Assembly (NCBI GenBank): GCA_004194705.1
Contig: SADC01001297.1
Coordinates: forward strand, 496,001-560,000
Direction of reading: 5' to 3'
Length of the DNA stretch: 64,000 nt
Source of the DNA: Ditylenchus dipsaci
Lineage: Eukaryota > Nematoda > Chromadorea > Rhabditida > Anguinidae
In this document: positions 54,136-64,000 of the stretch, piece by piece
How positions within the stretch are numbered: the first letter of the stretch is position 1
Layout of the letters: the number at the start of each line of letters is the position of its first letter
Program-made: the position numbers and the translations under genes
Notes under the pieces: model-generated
The model's database searches: none
Told to the model about the DNA's origin: nothing
Seen by the model: only the letters and a program-made list of their open reading frames with translations

Positions 54136-55198
54136 GACTCTAGAGCCCCAAGCCACCCTATGTACTTTCAATAAAATATCTCCACAGAACTGCAACAGTC
54201 TTATTTTCAGATCGCGATCTGCAAGCGAGCGGAAAATTTTCGCTGTAGTCAGGAAGCGCAACGTGACGGCGATCAGTGGCTTTGCCCTGGTTCCAGCTCC
54301 AAGGCATAGATTTGCAGAAAAAAAAGCTAAGAGCGAGTTACCAAAATATTTTTTAGGAGGGGAAAATCGGAGTCATGATTGTTACGGTGATGTAGACTGC
54401 CGAAGTGAATTTTTGTCGTCCTTAACTGTAACTCTGAATACCTTCAAGCAAGTTCAATTTTAATTAAAATACCTGCAAACAAGCAGAAATTTAAGTAGAA
54501 AAATTTTGCAGGATAGTAAAAATATCACATCAAATTTTTGTGTGCGTTTCAAAGAATAATAAAAAAATTTATCTAATGTAAAATTAATACTGGGATTGAA
54601 TTATAGAAATTGATAAATAATAATAGAGTGCCGAGTTGTAGAACATTTTGGATGGATATTTATTTGATTATCATTTTGCTTGAACACATGGGTCTCTCCA
54701 GCAATTCTTTGTTCCCAAACACACTTTCCTGCTACCGAAAATAGACCGCCTTCACACAAACAGGCATTTGTAAATGTGCAAAAAAATAATAATATCAAAT
54801 TTTCTTAAGAAAAAGCCTGAAATAAGCGAAGCGGTCTAAAAGCAACAAATCCAGACAGCAGCTCACAGGCATTACTTGTCCTTCTGAAAAGGTCAGTCAA
54901 ACATGTGCCCCTCCCCTTTGGGGTGGAAGTAGTGTGCAAGCAAGTGAAAAACTCATAAAACATAGACTTGTTGGGTGACAAAGGACCGCTATCCTCCTTA
55001 CTTACAAAATAAAAGGCACAAGTCAAGCAAGTGAGAGTTAGACGCTTTAAGAGGAAAAATATCCACCTAAATTTATGATAGTGCTTTTTGTATGCTATAA
55101 AGATAAACTGAATCAGGACTAAACTCTTTAATTCACGATGTAAATTAGGATGTGTAAAATTTAAAAAAAAGCTATACAGAGTGTTTTAAATGATCACT
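54135..55198. other. Stretch without recognised genes or elements
   Basis: The open frames on both strands here match no family I know and have no supporting junctions. The sequence is AT-rich. Confidence 0.5.
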
Positions 55199-55207
55199 AA
55201 TTTTTGG

Positions 55208-56938
55208 GGCATTAGGTGAATTCATATACACCGAATTCATATACACCGAATTCATATACACCGAATTCATATACACCGGATTCATATACAAACGAATTCA
55301 TATACATCGAATTCATATACATTTTGGCATTCTGTTTGCGACACTGCAAATTGAATTTTCGTTTTTTACGAGAATTCTAGTCACGGCTTTGACTCTAAAA
55401 AGGGCTTTAGCTGTCAGATTACACCTTGTAGGACGTACTGGAAATGAACCTTATTCATCACTTTTCACAGTAGATGCATGTTTTGTTTTATCAAGAAGGT
55501 TGCTAAGAATCACAGTTAAAATGATCAACAAAAACAAGCTTAGCTACGCGAGTGACGGCAAATTTTCCCACAGCACCAAGTCTATTGGAAAAGCAGCCTC
55601 GCCTTTTTTCAAGCAAAATGTAATCTGATCTATGGGGCAAGCAAAGTCCCCACCACATCAAAAATGCCCATTACACCAGATTTTTAAAATCTTAAACTTA
55701 GCTGCACGAGTTGAAATACCAGGTTATAATGGTAAAGGGACGTTTGACCTTTTTGCATTTGCAAAAAAGGGTCAAAAGTCTACGCACCGATATAACACGT
55801 ACCTACCGATTTATTACCAAAAAAAATGGCTACACATTAACATTCACCCCAAAACTTTGTTCCCGCCTCTGATAAACCTAGTCAAACTATCCGATTTTTT
55901 TTATTAGAAGGCTCCTGTGTACAATAACAATCAACAAAAAAGAGATAAATGTGAAGCAAAGATAGCATTATGACAGTGACAATTTTCCAGCTAATATTTC
56001 TTCAGTGATTATTTTGCGAAAAGCATCCATTTCTTTAGCTTCGAACTCCATGAAATCTTTCCGAGATGCCCGCTCTGAAAAGACGCGCGTAAATACACCG
56101 CAGTCATCACTGTTGAGCTGTCGTGGTAACTCCTAAATATCAAATTTCATTGAGATAAAACAATCAAGTTTGGAATATTTACTTGCATGCAAATACCCAA
56201 CCAAGTCAAACTTTTCAAATTCCTTTCGGAGCCCTTCAATAAGCTTCCAGATTGTCGAATGAGATGCTGCCATCGTCCGGATCATTTGCCTACTAAACGA
56301 CTCAATTCCATTACTTGTTGTTGGCTCTCCTGTCTCGATAAGCACTCAAATATTCCATGCTTTCGTGTCGAACCTGAATTTCCACTTTTCATATTATTTA
56401 AAACATCTCTGAATCAAATACCGTGGCTTTTATCTTTTCTGTGCACCGATTAGCTGGCCTACATAATTCTTCTCAAAGTAGTCTAGTAGCGGATCCAACT
56501 GTTTTTCAAATTCGGAACTTTCAGCTGATTCCCTGAATTTTCCGACCAATGAGCAAGGCGGATGAAGATGACCCAGAGCTGGTCGAAAAGCACTGGCACT
56601 ACATCAAAGGTACCGTCACACCCCATTTGTTGATAGACTGCAGCAAATCCAGGCAACGGTTGGTTGAAAATATCAGTATTCGCTCATCATTGTTCCACCC
56701 GTCGTATTTAAGGAATTCTTCGCCATCAAGAAGCTTGTATTCATTAGGCACCTAAAATATTACACTTAAACAAAAATTGGACCATCGGCGCATCTTTCAA
56801 AACTTTAGAAATAGAATGCCAAAATGTATATGAATTCGATGTATATGAATTCGTTTGTATATGAATTCGGTGTATATGAATTCGGTGTATATGAATTCGG
56901 TGTATATGAATTCGGTGTATATGAATTCACCGTTTCCC
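55208..56938. mobile_element. MULE with GAATTCATATACACC tandem TIRs, TSD AATTTTTGG
   Basis: The termini are arrays of exact 15 bp units GAATTCATATACACC (55,216-55,320 and inverse at 56,828-56,930). The tips GGCATTAGGTG and GGGAAACGGTG are flanked by the exact 9 bp AATTTTTGG. The - strand holds MULE transposase remains. Confidence 0.9.
56133..56755 (-). pseudogene. MULE transposase fragments
   Basis: From 56,755 down: LLDGEEFLKYDGWNNDERIL, then IFSTNRCLDLLQSINKWG; after a frame shift DGTFDVVPVLFDQLWVIF. The C-terminal motif EPTTSNGIESFSRQM, then HSTIWKLIEGLRKE, lies at 56,345-56,200. The order is that of MULE transposases; the central catalytic part is incomplete. Confidence 0.8.
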
Positions 56939-57059
56939 AATTTTTGGCATAGGGGCATTTGGTGGTTAGCGGGACAATTGTCCCCAAAACCACCAAACGT
57001 CTTAACAAAAGGTCAAGCTTTTAAAATACTCAAATTCATTATATTTTGGGCAGTCGGCT

Positions 57060-57660
57060 AGTGATGAAAAAACGCCACCCAGCGGGATTCTGGGACGAGA
57101 TTTTTCACCTAGGTTGGGACAGGGACCGGGATTTTGTGAACCTAACCAGCGGAACCCTGTACGGATACCGGTAAAATGACCGGGATATTAGTTTTGGTCA
57201 ATTCAAGCTGCAACGTACAGGCGCCTATCGGCGCCTCTATCGTATTTTGAAATTAAAAAAAATATCAATCCATCTCACACTCCCCTGATTACCCCTTCCT
57301 GTGTACTCCCGTCTTTCCTGGCTACCCTTTTCCTCGGTACTCTTTCCTGCCTTCAAAGTTTCCGCTCACTCTTCTCCCTCGATACTTTACTGGTGGTTTG
57401 GGGGGTGTCCAGGTAGCTAATTCCCCATTCTGGTTGTTTCTACGTGGTTCAGGCTCGGTCCTGGCCTGGTCCTGGTCACTGCCCTGGTGCTTCCGGTCCT
57501 ATACTGGGGGTCCAGGCCCCATCCTGCTGATTGAGGGCTATCCACGTAGTTTAGGACCTATCCTGGGGGTTCGGACACCATCCCGGTGGTTTGGACCACA
57601 TTATGGTGGTTCGGTTCGGAAAATAGCTGGAGCTTTTGAGACACAGTGCACCTTATAATT
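57060..57660. repeat. GGTGGTTTGGACCAC-like degenerate tract and short repeats
   Basis: CAGGCGCCTATCGGCGCCTC (57,218) recurs near 15,916 and 10,833. From 57,370 to 57,610 imperfect units of a GG-rich motif follow. GAGCTTTTGAGACACAGTGC at 57,629 matches a repeat at 2,752. No gene is seen. Confidence 0.5.
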
Positions 57661-58648
57661 TCACAAATACATTTACTCGCGATTCGGCATGCAACAAAAA
57701 AATTTTCATTAGCAACTTCAATTTACGTGTAATTTTTTATAGAAATTCGGCCAGGAATATGCCAAGCAAGGTATCCTTCAAGTCCCAGTGCCAGAAAACA
57801 GCAGGTTTTAACTCTTTTTCTAAAATTTCTGAGTGACTTTTCTTTAATTTCTGTGCAGATTTTTCGCCTATCTTGTAGCTTTTGAATTTCGCTACAAGTA
57901 TTGACCAAACATTTAGCAGTTACACACAGCTATAACGTGCTCCTGAGCGGCCTTAAGCGGAAATTTGACTAGTGAGAAAACGGTGGTTTTGGGCGTTGGA
58001 CGCTGGTTGTCCAACTTTTTGCAAACAGATTAAAGCTCACATATACTCATTCGAAAAGGCAGATCCTAGCGATCATTTTGACATATAACAGTCATAGCTG
58101 TAGTCTAGTGATAAATTATTTCTACCTCTCGGAAATTTTCCCATTTTCCTTGAAATGGTCGTAGATTTTAAACCGGTTTTTAGGTCACTTGACCCGTCCC
58201 AACACCCGTACAAATATTTTTAAAAAATGATCTACGTGAAATTCTGCATCTAAATAAACCGCATTTACAGCCAGCCTTTTACGTGTTAATAGAGGGGGGT
58301 CTATTAATAGAGGTTTTACGGTAGGCGGGAAAAAAGTATTGTCCTTAAAAAAGTCTATGCTAAAAACACAACGCCACAAAAATTGCTTTTGAAATAAAAC
58401 GACCGAACTTTTGACACGACCTAATATTTAAGAAAGTGAAAAAATAAAAATTTTAGAGACTCGCGAAGTTGGGCATTTTGTGTCAAATTTCAACCCCCAC
58501 CCCCCACCCACCCCTATAGTCCTACCCCCTTTAAAAAAGTGTCGCTAATCGATAGTCGTCCGTGCTGAATCTCTATATCTCCATATACAAGATTACTTTG
58601 AGCCTCCTTTGAAGTTCATATGTTTTAGCCGTGAATACATTTTCTCTA

Positions 58649-58912
58649 ATGAATTTCACTGCTTCCGAAGTAGATGAAAAGACAGCAGTCGAGGACAAAT
58701 CATCTTCCGATCAAATAGGGGTGACTTTGCACGATGTATGGGACTACAACTTGAGAGAAGAATTCGACAAAATGCTCACCCTTATCGATGACTATCCTTT
58801 TGTGGCAATGGACACTGAGTTTCCTGGAGTGGTGGTCAATCCTGTCGGTAGCTTTCTGAACAAAGAAGACTTTAACTATAAGCAGCTGTACTGCAACGTC
58901 AATGTGCTCAAG
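58649..58912 (+). CDS. CNOT7: CNOT7/8 exon 1: N-terminus and DTE motif
   Basis: It encodes [20 protein letters not shown] and [17 protein letters not shown] up to CNVNVLK, then a GTATAG donor. Confidence 0.92.
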
Positions 58913-59976
58913 GTATAGTCACAAGTTTGCGTTTCCATCCCATGCTAATCTTTTTTTCAGTTGATTCAAGTGGGCTTCACTTTTGTCGACAGCTCAGGGT
59001 GTTTGCCGCCTAAAAATGACATCTGGCAGTTCAACTTTCATTTCGATCTTGATAAGGACATGTTTTCTGAAGCTTCTATTGAAGTAAGTTAAGCTTCCAT
59101 TTTTAGTATTAATAATAACACTACTCTATTGAGTTGCTCAAGACTGCTGGCTTCAACTTTGATAGACACCGGGTATGTTGGTTCGGGTTGACTTTTCGAT
59201 TTAAGGACCATGGTTTTTGCGCGCAGTGGCATGTGCAAAATTTGAATTGGCGGCGGACACTTCTCTTTCGTCTCAAACTTTACTCTTTGGAGTTATGGCG
59301 AACGACTCCAGAGAGTAAAGTTTGAGACGAAAGAGAAGTGTCCCCGCCAATTGCACATGCCGCTGCGCGCAAAAACCCTGGTCCTTTAATTAGTGGTTTT
59401 AGAATGAGGGAATCTCTATGATGGAGTTTGGCGAATTGCTGACGATATCTGGACTTCTGGCCGATAAACGTATTACATGGATCACTTTCCACAGGTACTA
59501 TTTAGCTTATTTATTTATTTCTATCGTCTTGTTTTTAGCTCTTTCGACTTCGGATATCTCATCAAATCGGTATTGGTTGAGGACTTGGCAGAAGACGAAA
59601 AGGAGTTCTTCAGATGTCATGAACTGCTGTTCCCAACAGTTTCGATATTAGAATGATGTTGAGACAGCCAGGACCAGTCGCTGCAAGGCTAACAGGAAAG
59701 CTAAAGGATGTAAGATTGCTTTGACTATTCTTCCATTCAACGTCTTTATTGTGTTTTAGATAGCAAATCAATTGCAAGTTCCAAGGATCGGCGAAGAGCA
59801 CCAAGCTGGCTCAGACTCTTTGTTAACGGCAATGACCTTTTTCAAGCTGAAGGAGCGTTTTTTCCAGGACTGTTGGGAGGACAACGTATGCGCATATTAT
59901 AGGTTTGTTATTCATCCAACAAGTGTTTCAGATTGCAAAGAAGGTTCAAGGACACCTCCACGGTCTTGGTGCTTAA
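58649..59976 (+). CDS. CNOT7: CCR4-NOT complex deadenylase, CAF1/POP2 type
   Basis: This is a DEDD-type 3'-5' exonuclease that shortens mRNA poly(A) tails within CCR4-NOT. Exons: 58649-58912, 58961-59083, 59134-59172, 59403-59494, 59539-59709, 59760-59885 and 59932-59976. The first catalytic motif is [11 protein letters not shown]. Later motifs are [19 protein letters not shown] and [17 protein letters not shown], which supply the remaining acidic residues and the His. The protein ends [14 protein letters not shown], near full length for the family. The start is the ATG at 58,649, which precedes an acidic N-terminal extension and [12 protein letters not shown]. One base is missing near 59,640 (TV-DIRMM); otherwise the frame is open. 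Five of six introns are 44-50 bp; the long one is a TTAA MITE. Confidence 0.93.
58961..59083 (+). CDS. CNOT7: CNOT7/8 exon 2
   Basis: [20 protein letters not shown] is followed by [20 protein letters not shown], then a GTAAGT donor. Confidence 0.92.
59134..59172 (+). CDS. CNOT7: CNOT7/8 exon 3 (39 bp)
   Basis: [13 protein letters not shown] is placed by phase between exons 2 and 4. The acceptor is CTATTGAG. Confidence 0.85.
59205..59385. mobile_element. TTAA foldback MITE forming most of a CNOT7/8 intron
   Basis: TTAA precedes GGACCATGGTTTTTGCGCGC and follows the inverse ending CCCTGGTCCT. It accounts for about 185 of the 230 bp in an intron that would otherwise be about 45 bp, like its neighbours. 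Confidence 0.9.
59403..59494 (+). CDS. CNOT7: CNOT7/8 exon 4
   Basis: [20 protein letters not shown] is followed by [10 protein letters not shown] with a split Ser codon. The acceptor is GGTTTTAG. Confidence 0.92.
59539..59709 (+). CDS. CNOT7: CNOT7/8 exon 5 with one frame shift
   Basis: [20 protein letters not shown], then [12 protein letters not shown]; after a missing base near 59,640 it continues [20 protein letters not shown]. Confidence 0.9.
59760..59976 (+). CDS. CNOT7: CNOT7/8 exons 6 and 7
   Basis: Exon 6 (59760-59885) reads [20 protein letters not shown], then [21 protein letters not shown] 46 bp intron leads to exon 7 (59932-59976) with [14 protein letters not shown] and TAA. Confidence 0.9.
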
Positions 59977-60368
59977 ATTGTTATTGTAATCATGTTCTTT
60001 TACAGTGATAAACTATTCACGTTCATTGACTCAGTTTCTAGGTTATCCGTTTTTCGTCGTGATTTCTGCTGGTTTTGCTTCTCGGTTTCTTCGCTTGAAT
60101 GTGTCTATCTATTAATTCTTGAGAAAGAACTGTTGACACTTGTCTTCTGAATTTCTGAATTTTCACACCGGCTCCAAAATTTTTATGTGTTGGCATCGTG
60201 TGTCGAAAATTCAAAATTTTCTGCACCCTTCGGTGCCGAGGACAGCCAGTGCGACACCCGGCTTTTTTAATTTTCAAAGCCGGTTATATCTAATTTTCAT
60301 AGCATGAAAAGTGTGCACAAAGTATGCGTAGAGGGTTTACACCTATTTCTTACAAATGTAGTACTTAA

Positions 60369-60655
60369 AGGGGTATGCCCGCGGTATTACAGGTAGGGCC
60401 GACAATTAAACATTTTTAAATATTGAATATTTTCGGAGTAAAAAAGTGTCACCCGCCAACTCACATTTCGGAAATGCCGCTGTAAAAACTTTTTCCTAAC
60501 CATTGAACTTCTGCGCGGCTTTTTAAATTCGGTTTCTATTAAAATCAGGGACTGAAATTTAGTTTTAGGTATGGTTTTATTAGAAATTAAGTTGAAAAAT
60601 CATTGAAGAAGTTCAATGATTACGAAAATAAATTTTGAATTGACGTATACCACCC
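60369..60655. mobile_element. TTAA-flanked MITE (AGGGGTATGCCCGCG tip)
   Basis: TTAA precedes AGGGGTATGCCCGCGG and follows GACGTATACCACCC. The interior shares CATTGAACTTCTGCG and TTTAAATTCGGTTTCTA blocks with the other TTAA MITEs. Adjoining sequence (60,690-60,860) holds a hAT-like CAGTGTTGTCTAATTGACTC end with GACTCGCGAGTC repeats. Confidence 0.75.
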
Positions 60656-60861
60656 TTAAAGGAGGGGGAACTTCCTATACGCATCGCCCATCGGTCCCAG
60701 GCAGTGTTGTCTAATTGACTCTCTGACTTGCGAGCCTTGGCAGGATTTCAAAATGGTCGCGAGCTACTCGGAAGTCAAAATGAGAAAAATCACGAGTCAT
60801 TCAACTCCTAGCGAGTTTTTTTCAATTATTGACTCGCGAGTCAATTGACTCGCGATTATCG

Positions 60862-60975
60862 GCTGTACCCCGAAATTTAAGCGGTGTTTTGCTAAGTGGT
60901 CGATTTGCTAAGCGGTCGTTTTGCTAAGAATTTTTTTTGCTAAGCGACAAATTGCTACCGTATAAACTCTATTAA
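60862..60975. repeat. Truncated left terminus of the TTTGCTAAG-family element
   Basis: GGCTGTACCCCGAAATTTAA and the CTAAGTGGTCGATTTG array match 36,842-37,600. It is cut at ACCGTATAAACTCTATTAAC, a pogo-type end. Confidence 0.8.
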
Positions 60976-61078
60976 CCCCCCCCCCTCGTTCAAAATCGTG
61001 TTCTTGGCATTGTGTTTTTAGCCCAATTTTTGAAGTCTGCTCGGCTGTAAGAAGTTTCGTAACAGGTCAATTTCGTAA

Positions 61079-61990
61079 TGGCTTGTTCACGTTGTTCGAG
61101 TTAGAGTTCGGGTTTTTGGTTACGTGAACACCTCTGATCCGAACTCGAACTCTAACTCTAACTCGAGGGTGTTCGTACCTCGAGTTCGAGTCCGAGTCTG
61201 AGGTCAAAATTGAAAGTGTTCATGAAGTTTGTGTTACTGTTTATGTATATTTTTTTATTATTTTTCTCATGACGACGACCATAAAAATGCAAGTTTATGA
61301 AAGAAAGTTACTTAAATTGCTACATCAAGATTAATTAAATCATCTGCTCCTGAAAGTCAACATTTCCAATACCATTAAAAAAAACAAAAAAGCTTTGTTC
61401 TGATGTCTTTCGCACTACCACTGCTTTCTTCTTCTGCTTGTCCACCATCAAGTCCTCTCCAAGATTTAGAGATTGCGGCGGTCTCCTCCACATCCATTTC
61501 TTCATTCATCTCTTGTCTGAGAAAGTTGTGGAGCACGCAAATGGCCAGACAATATGGTCGGCTGTTTCGTGGGAGCACTCAATTGGTTTAAGCAAGATCC
61601 TCCACTTCATGGCCATTATTCCGAAAGTGTTTTCGATACGGTTGCGTGCTCGGCTGATACGGTAGTTGTATATACGCTCATCGTGGTATCGAAGCACGAG
61701 GAATAAATAAAAAGCAATAAAAGCAAGGTAAAAAAGTGTTGTAACTTAATCCAAATAATTATTTAATCTTAACGTAATCTGAATAAACAATAATAAACAA
61801 TAATAAAAAAATATACATAAACAGTAACACAAACTATATGAACAATTTCAATTTTGACCTCAGACTTGAACTCGAACTCGAGGTACATGAACACCCTCGA
61901 GTTAGAGTTCGGGTTTTTGGTTACATGAACACCTCTTACCCGAACTCTAACTCGAACTCTAACTCTAACTCGAACAACGTGAACAAGCCA
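61079..61990. mobile_element. PIF/Harbinger element, TSD TAA
   Basis: TIRs TGGCTTGTTCACGTTGTTCG and inverse are flanked by TAA on both sides. Sub-terminal GAGTTAGAGTTCGGG repeats are present in both arms. It is nested in a terminal array of the 61,043 element. Confidence 0.92.
61375..61697 (-). pseudogene. Harbinger transposase C-terminal fragment
   Basis: YNYRISRARNRIENTFGIMA, then MKWRILLKPIE and ETADHIVWPFA; after a shift CVLHNFLRQEMNEEMDVEE. This is the end of the DDE_Tnp_4 domain (RARR-x-x-E-x-x-FG and VLHNFL motifs). The rest of the transposase is missing. Confidence 0.85.
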
Positions 61991-62497
61991 TAACAGCGAA
62001 TTTTCGTAACAGCGAACTTTCGTAACAAATTTTTTTCGTAACAAACGTTTTCGTAACAGCGCATTTTCGTAACAAACATTTTCGTAACAGCGAATTTTCG
62101 TAACAAACTCTTTCGTAACAGCAATTTTTCGTAAGAAACTTCTCGTATACTTAGTTCAGTTTTCAAATTTTCACTAACTATGCCGTCTCTTTTTTCTCTT
62201 AGTTCATTTTTGTAATCCACCCTGAATCTTCCCTATATGTTCTTAGTGGTCTTTATCTACCCTTAATAATCACGATCCGCCCTGAATGGTCCTGATCATC
62301 ACTCAACAGTCTTGATCCACAATCAACCCTCAATGGCCCTGATCCACGCTTAATAATTCTGATCTCGCCTTCAATGTCTAAAATCTTTCAAATATTGTCT
62401 TCGCTTATTTGGGTGTCCAGTACGTGAAAATTTTTCCTGCTCTCAAAGCTCTCTGAATCTTGGATATGTTAAATAACTCTATGAATAACGTAACATA

Positions 62498-62750
62498 CCG
62501 TATTTCCTCTAATATACCGACATGTCGGTTTATTTTTCAACCCCTCAAAAATCGTGAAAATTTTGGGTCGATCTCGACAATTTTGGATGAAGATCCAAAA
62601 TCGAAAAAGCGGAATCGATAGAGCTCGTGGGAGCTAAGAAAACGCAAAAAAAAAAGCGATGTAAATTTCTTTCTTTGGACTGAGATACGGACCCTCGAAG
62701 TAGGGGGTGTCGGTTTATTAGAGGGTGTCGGTATATTAGAGGAAATACGG
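62498..62750. mobile_element. Pogo-type MITE (ACCGACATGTCGGT module), TA TSD
   Basis: CCGTATTTCCTCTAATATAC and the inverse TATTAGAGGAAATACGG are flanked by TA. The internal palindrome ACCGACATGTCGGT resembles the first module of the 25,503 element. Confidence 0.88.
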
Positions 62751-62768
62751 TATCTGAAATTGGCTATA

Positions 62769-63662
62769 CTATAGAATGCCCCCCCAGCTAGCGAAAAATT
62801 TACTTTTCCTGAAGGGGAAAGGATCCGTCTCATTTTGATTCTCGTGCTCTGAATAGGTACGGAAACACTTTGGTTTCCGAAAAATCGAAAAAAAAAAATT
62901 TTCGATTTGTCTTGGTCCCCCAAGGTAAAAAATTTAAGAAAATTCAAAAAAATATTTTTTGAATTCCCGCCAAAACATTTTTAAAGGGAATTAGGGCTAT
63001 ATTGGGAGGGGAAGGGACAAAAGAGGGCCACTAATCACACAGAGCCCATTAACAAGAAGATGTTGAACATAGTTTTGAATACTGGGGCCTACCGCATAAA
63101 TAAACTCTGGTATGCATGCTTTTTCATGCATCCAGAGTCACTTTCGAGTGATTTGTGTCTAAGGTATGTGGGTGGGCGCATCTCAACTCCAAGCCCCCAA
63201 GCCCCCTGCGCCCCGAAGGGGGCTTGGGGCTTGAGAGTTAGAGATGCGCGCACTCACTTACCTTAGACATGATTCCGAGAAGTACTCTTGACCATAAAAT
63301 GTATATAGAGTCTCTTTTTGCCACGGCCCAGTTGAAAAACATGGCAGGACATCCGAAGTAGTCCAGAATTCACTTTTTTATAATTTTGCCATGAAGATGG
63401 CCCCTTTTATTCCCTTCCCCTCCCAATACAGCCCTAAATCCTTTAAAAAAATGTTTTGGCGGGAATTTAAAAAAATATTTTTTTTGAATTTTCTTAAATT
63501 TTTACCTTGGGGACCAAGGCAAATCGAAAATTTTTTTTTTCGATTTTTCGGAAACCAAAGTGTTTCCGTGCCTATTCAGAGCACGAGAATCAAAATGAGA
63601 CGGGTCCTTTCCCCTTCAGGAAAAGTAAATTTTTCGCTAGCTGGGGGGGGGGCATTCTATAG
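62769..63662. mobile_element. Poly-C foldback MITE enclosing an R1 copy
   Basis: CTATAGAATGCCCCCCC and its inverse bound arms of about 190 bp (CAGCTAGCGAAAAATTTACT, GTCTCATTTTGATTCTCGTG, CCAAAGTG) around an R1 foldback at 63,060-63,330. Confidence 0.8.
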
Positions 63663-64000
63663 TGTTACCCTGAAATTTGGGTGATTTTGACCACTGTGAA
63701 TTTTTTTGGCTCGAACACCCCAAGTTAACATGAAGAGACCCACTTGGTCGGAAAATATCAATAGAAATTTATAACTTATTGAAAACCAAGCTGAATAATA
63801 TTCCTGGAATAAGCTGTTACGATAATTCGCTGTTACGAAATTGTTCGTTACGAAAATGTTTGTTACGAAAATGTTTGTTACGAAAATGCTTGTTACGAAA
63901 ATTCGCTGTTACGAAATTGTCCTGTTACGAAACTTCGTACAGCCGTCTGCTCTCAGGCAAGTTACCACCTATTTTGTAGACAGTGAGATGAGCTGCAAAT

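Larger units (their letters stand above)
61043..63944. mobile_element. Tandem-repeat-TIR element, TTCGTAACAGCG family, TSD GTCTGCTC
   Basis: GGCTGTAAGAAGTTTCGTAA at the left and the inverse of GGCTGTACGAAGTTTCGTAA at the right are flanked by the exact 8 bp GTCTGCTC (61,035-61,042 and 63,945-63,952). Termini are arrays of TTTTCGTAACAGCGAA and TTCGTAACAAAC units (left split to 61,043-61,078 and 61,991-62,145; right 63,811-63,944). Its contents are later insertions; no transposase of its own is seen. Confidence 0.9.

Noticed and set aside
54113..54463. 116-residue + strand open frame
   Set aside because: No recognised domain; its start overlaps the end of a foldback repeat and no splice or poly(A) context supports it.
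55389..55907. Two consecutive + strand open frames of 79 and 91 residues
   Set aside because: They lie inside the MULE at 55,208-56,938, are antisense to its transposase remains, and show no family features.
61769..62220. Open frames of RVRVRV and VTKM repeats
   Set aside because: They translate the Harbinger sub-terminal repeats and the GTAACAG array, not a protein.

Overview
The window reads as nuclear DNA of an invertebrate-type metazoan: AT-rich, intron-containing genes with polyadenylation signals, a COP1 and a two-pore-domain potassium channel gene, several introns of only about 50 bp, and very dense small DNA transposons. The species cannot be fixed from the sequence. Small introns next to introns of 2-14 kb made almost wholly of transposons show that the expansion comes from mobile elements.

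Layout. A COP1 E3 ubiquitin ligase gene runs on the + strand from the left edge (3' part only; WD40 region in nine exons) to 17,348. A small membrane-protein gene lies antisense inside its 8.8 kb intron. A K2P potassium channel gene runs on the - strand from about 49.5-50.7 kb down to 17,528 and meets COP1 tail to tail with 180 bp between the stop codons. Inside the K2P introns lie a histone H4 gene (+) and a divergent histone H3 gene (-). A CCR4-NOT deadenylase gene (CNOT7/8, CAF1/POP2) lies at 58.6-60.0 kb (+). The conserved reading frames of COP1, K2P and H4, and one CNOT7 exon, carry single-base or dinucleotide shifts in otherwise well conserved exons with good splice sites. This points to uncorrected long-read indels or to young decay, and the window alone cannot separate the two.

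Mobile DNA. Many elements can be bounded by target-site duplications (TSDs). There are hAT elements (8 bp TSD), including an autonomous-type copy inside the H4 coding sequence. There are pogo/Tigger-type elements (TA TSD, ends CCGTATTT..CTCTAATA) with transposase remnants, which explain a large MITE family. TTAA-flanked foldback MITEs are frequent, and one pair of arms encloses the H4 gene. PIF/Harbinger (TAA), mariner-type (TA) and a Helitron fragment also occur. The most striking class is a set of about seven elements whose long inverted termini are built from family-specific tandem repeats of about 10-25 bp. Most are flanked by 7-9 bp TSDs, and two carry MULE transposase remains, one with a FLYWCH-like domain. 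These elements nest inside each other up to three or four levels deep.

Two further items deserve attention. Two loci share a 70 bp upstream block ending in a TATA-like box but have different bodies, each with an Sm-like site and a 3' hairpin, like snRNA or spliced-leader genes. Several hAT MITEs have cores made of short self-complementary repeats.
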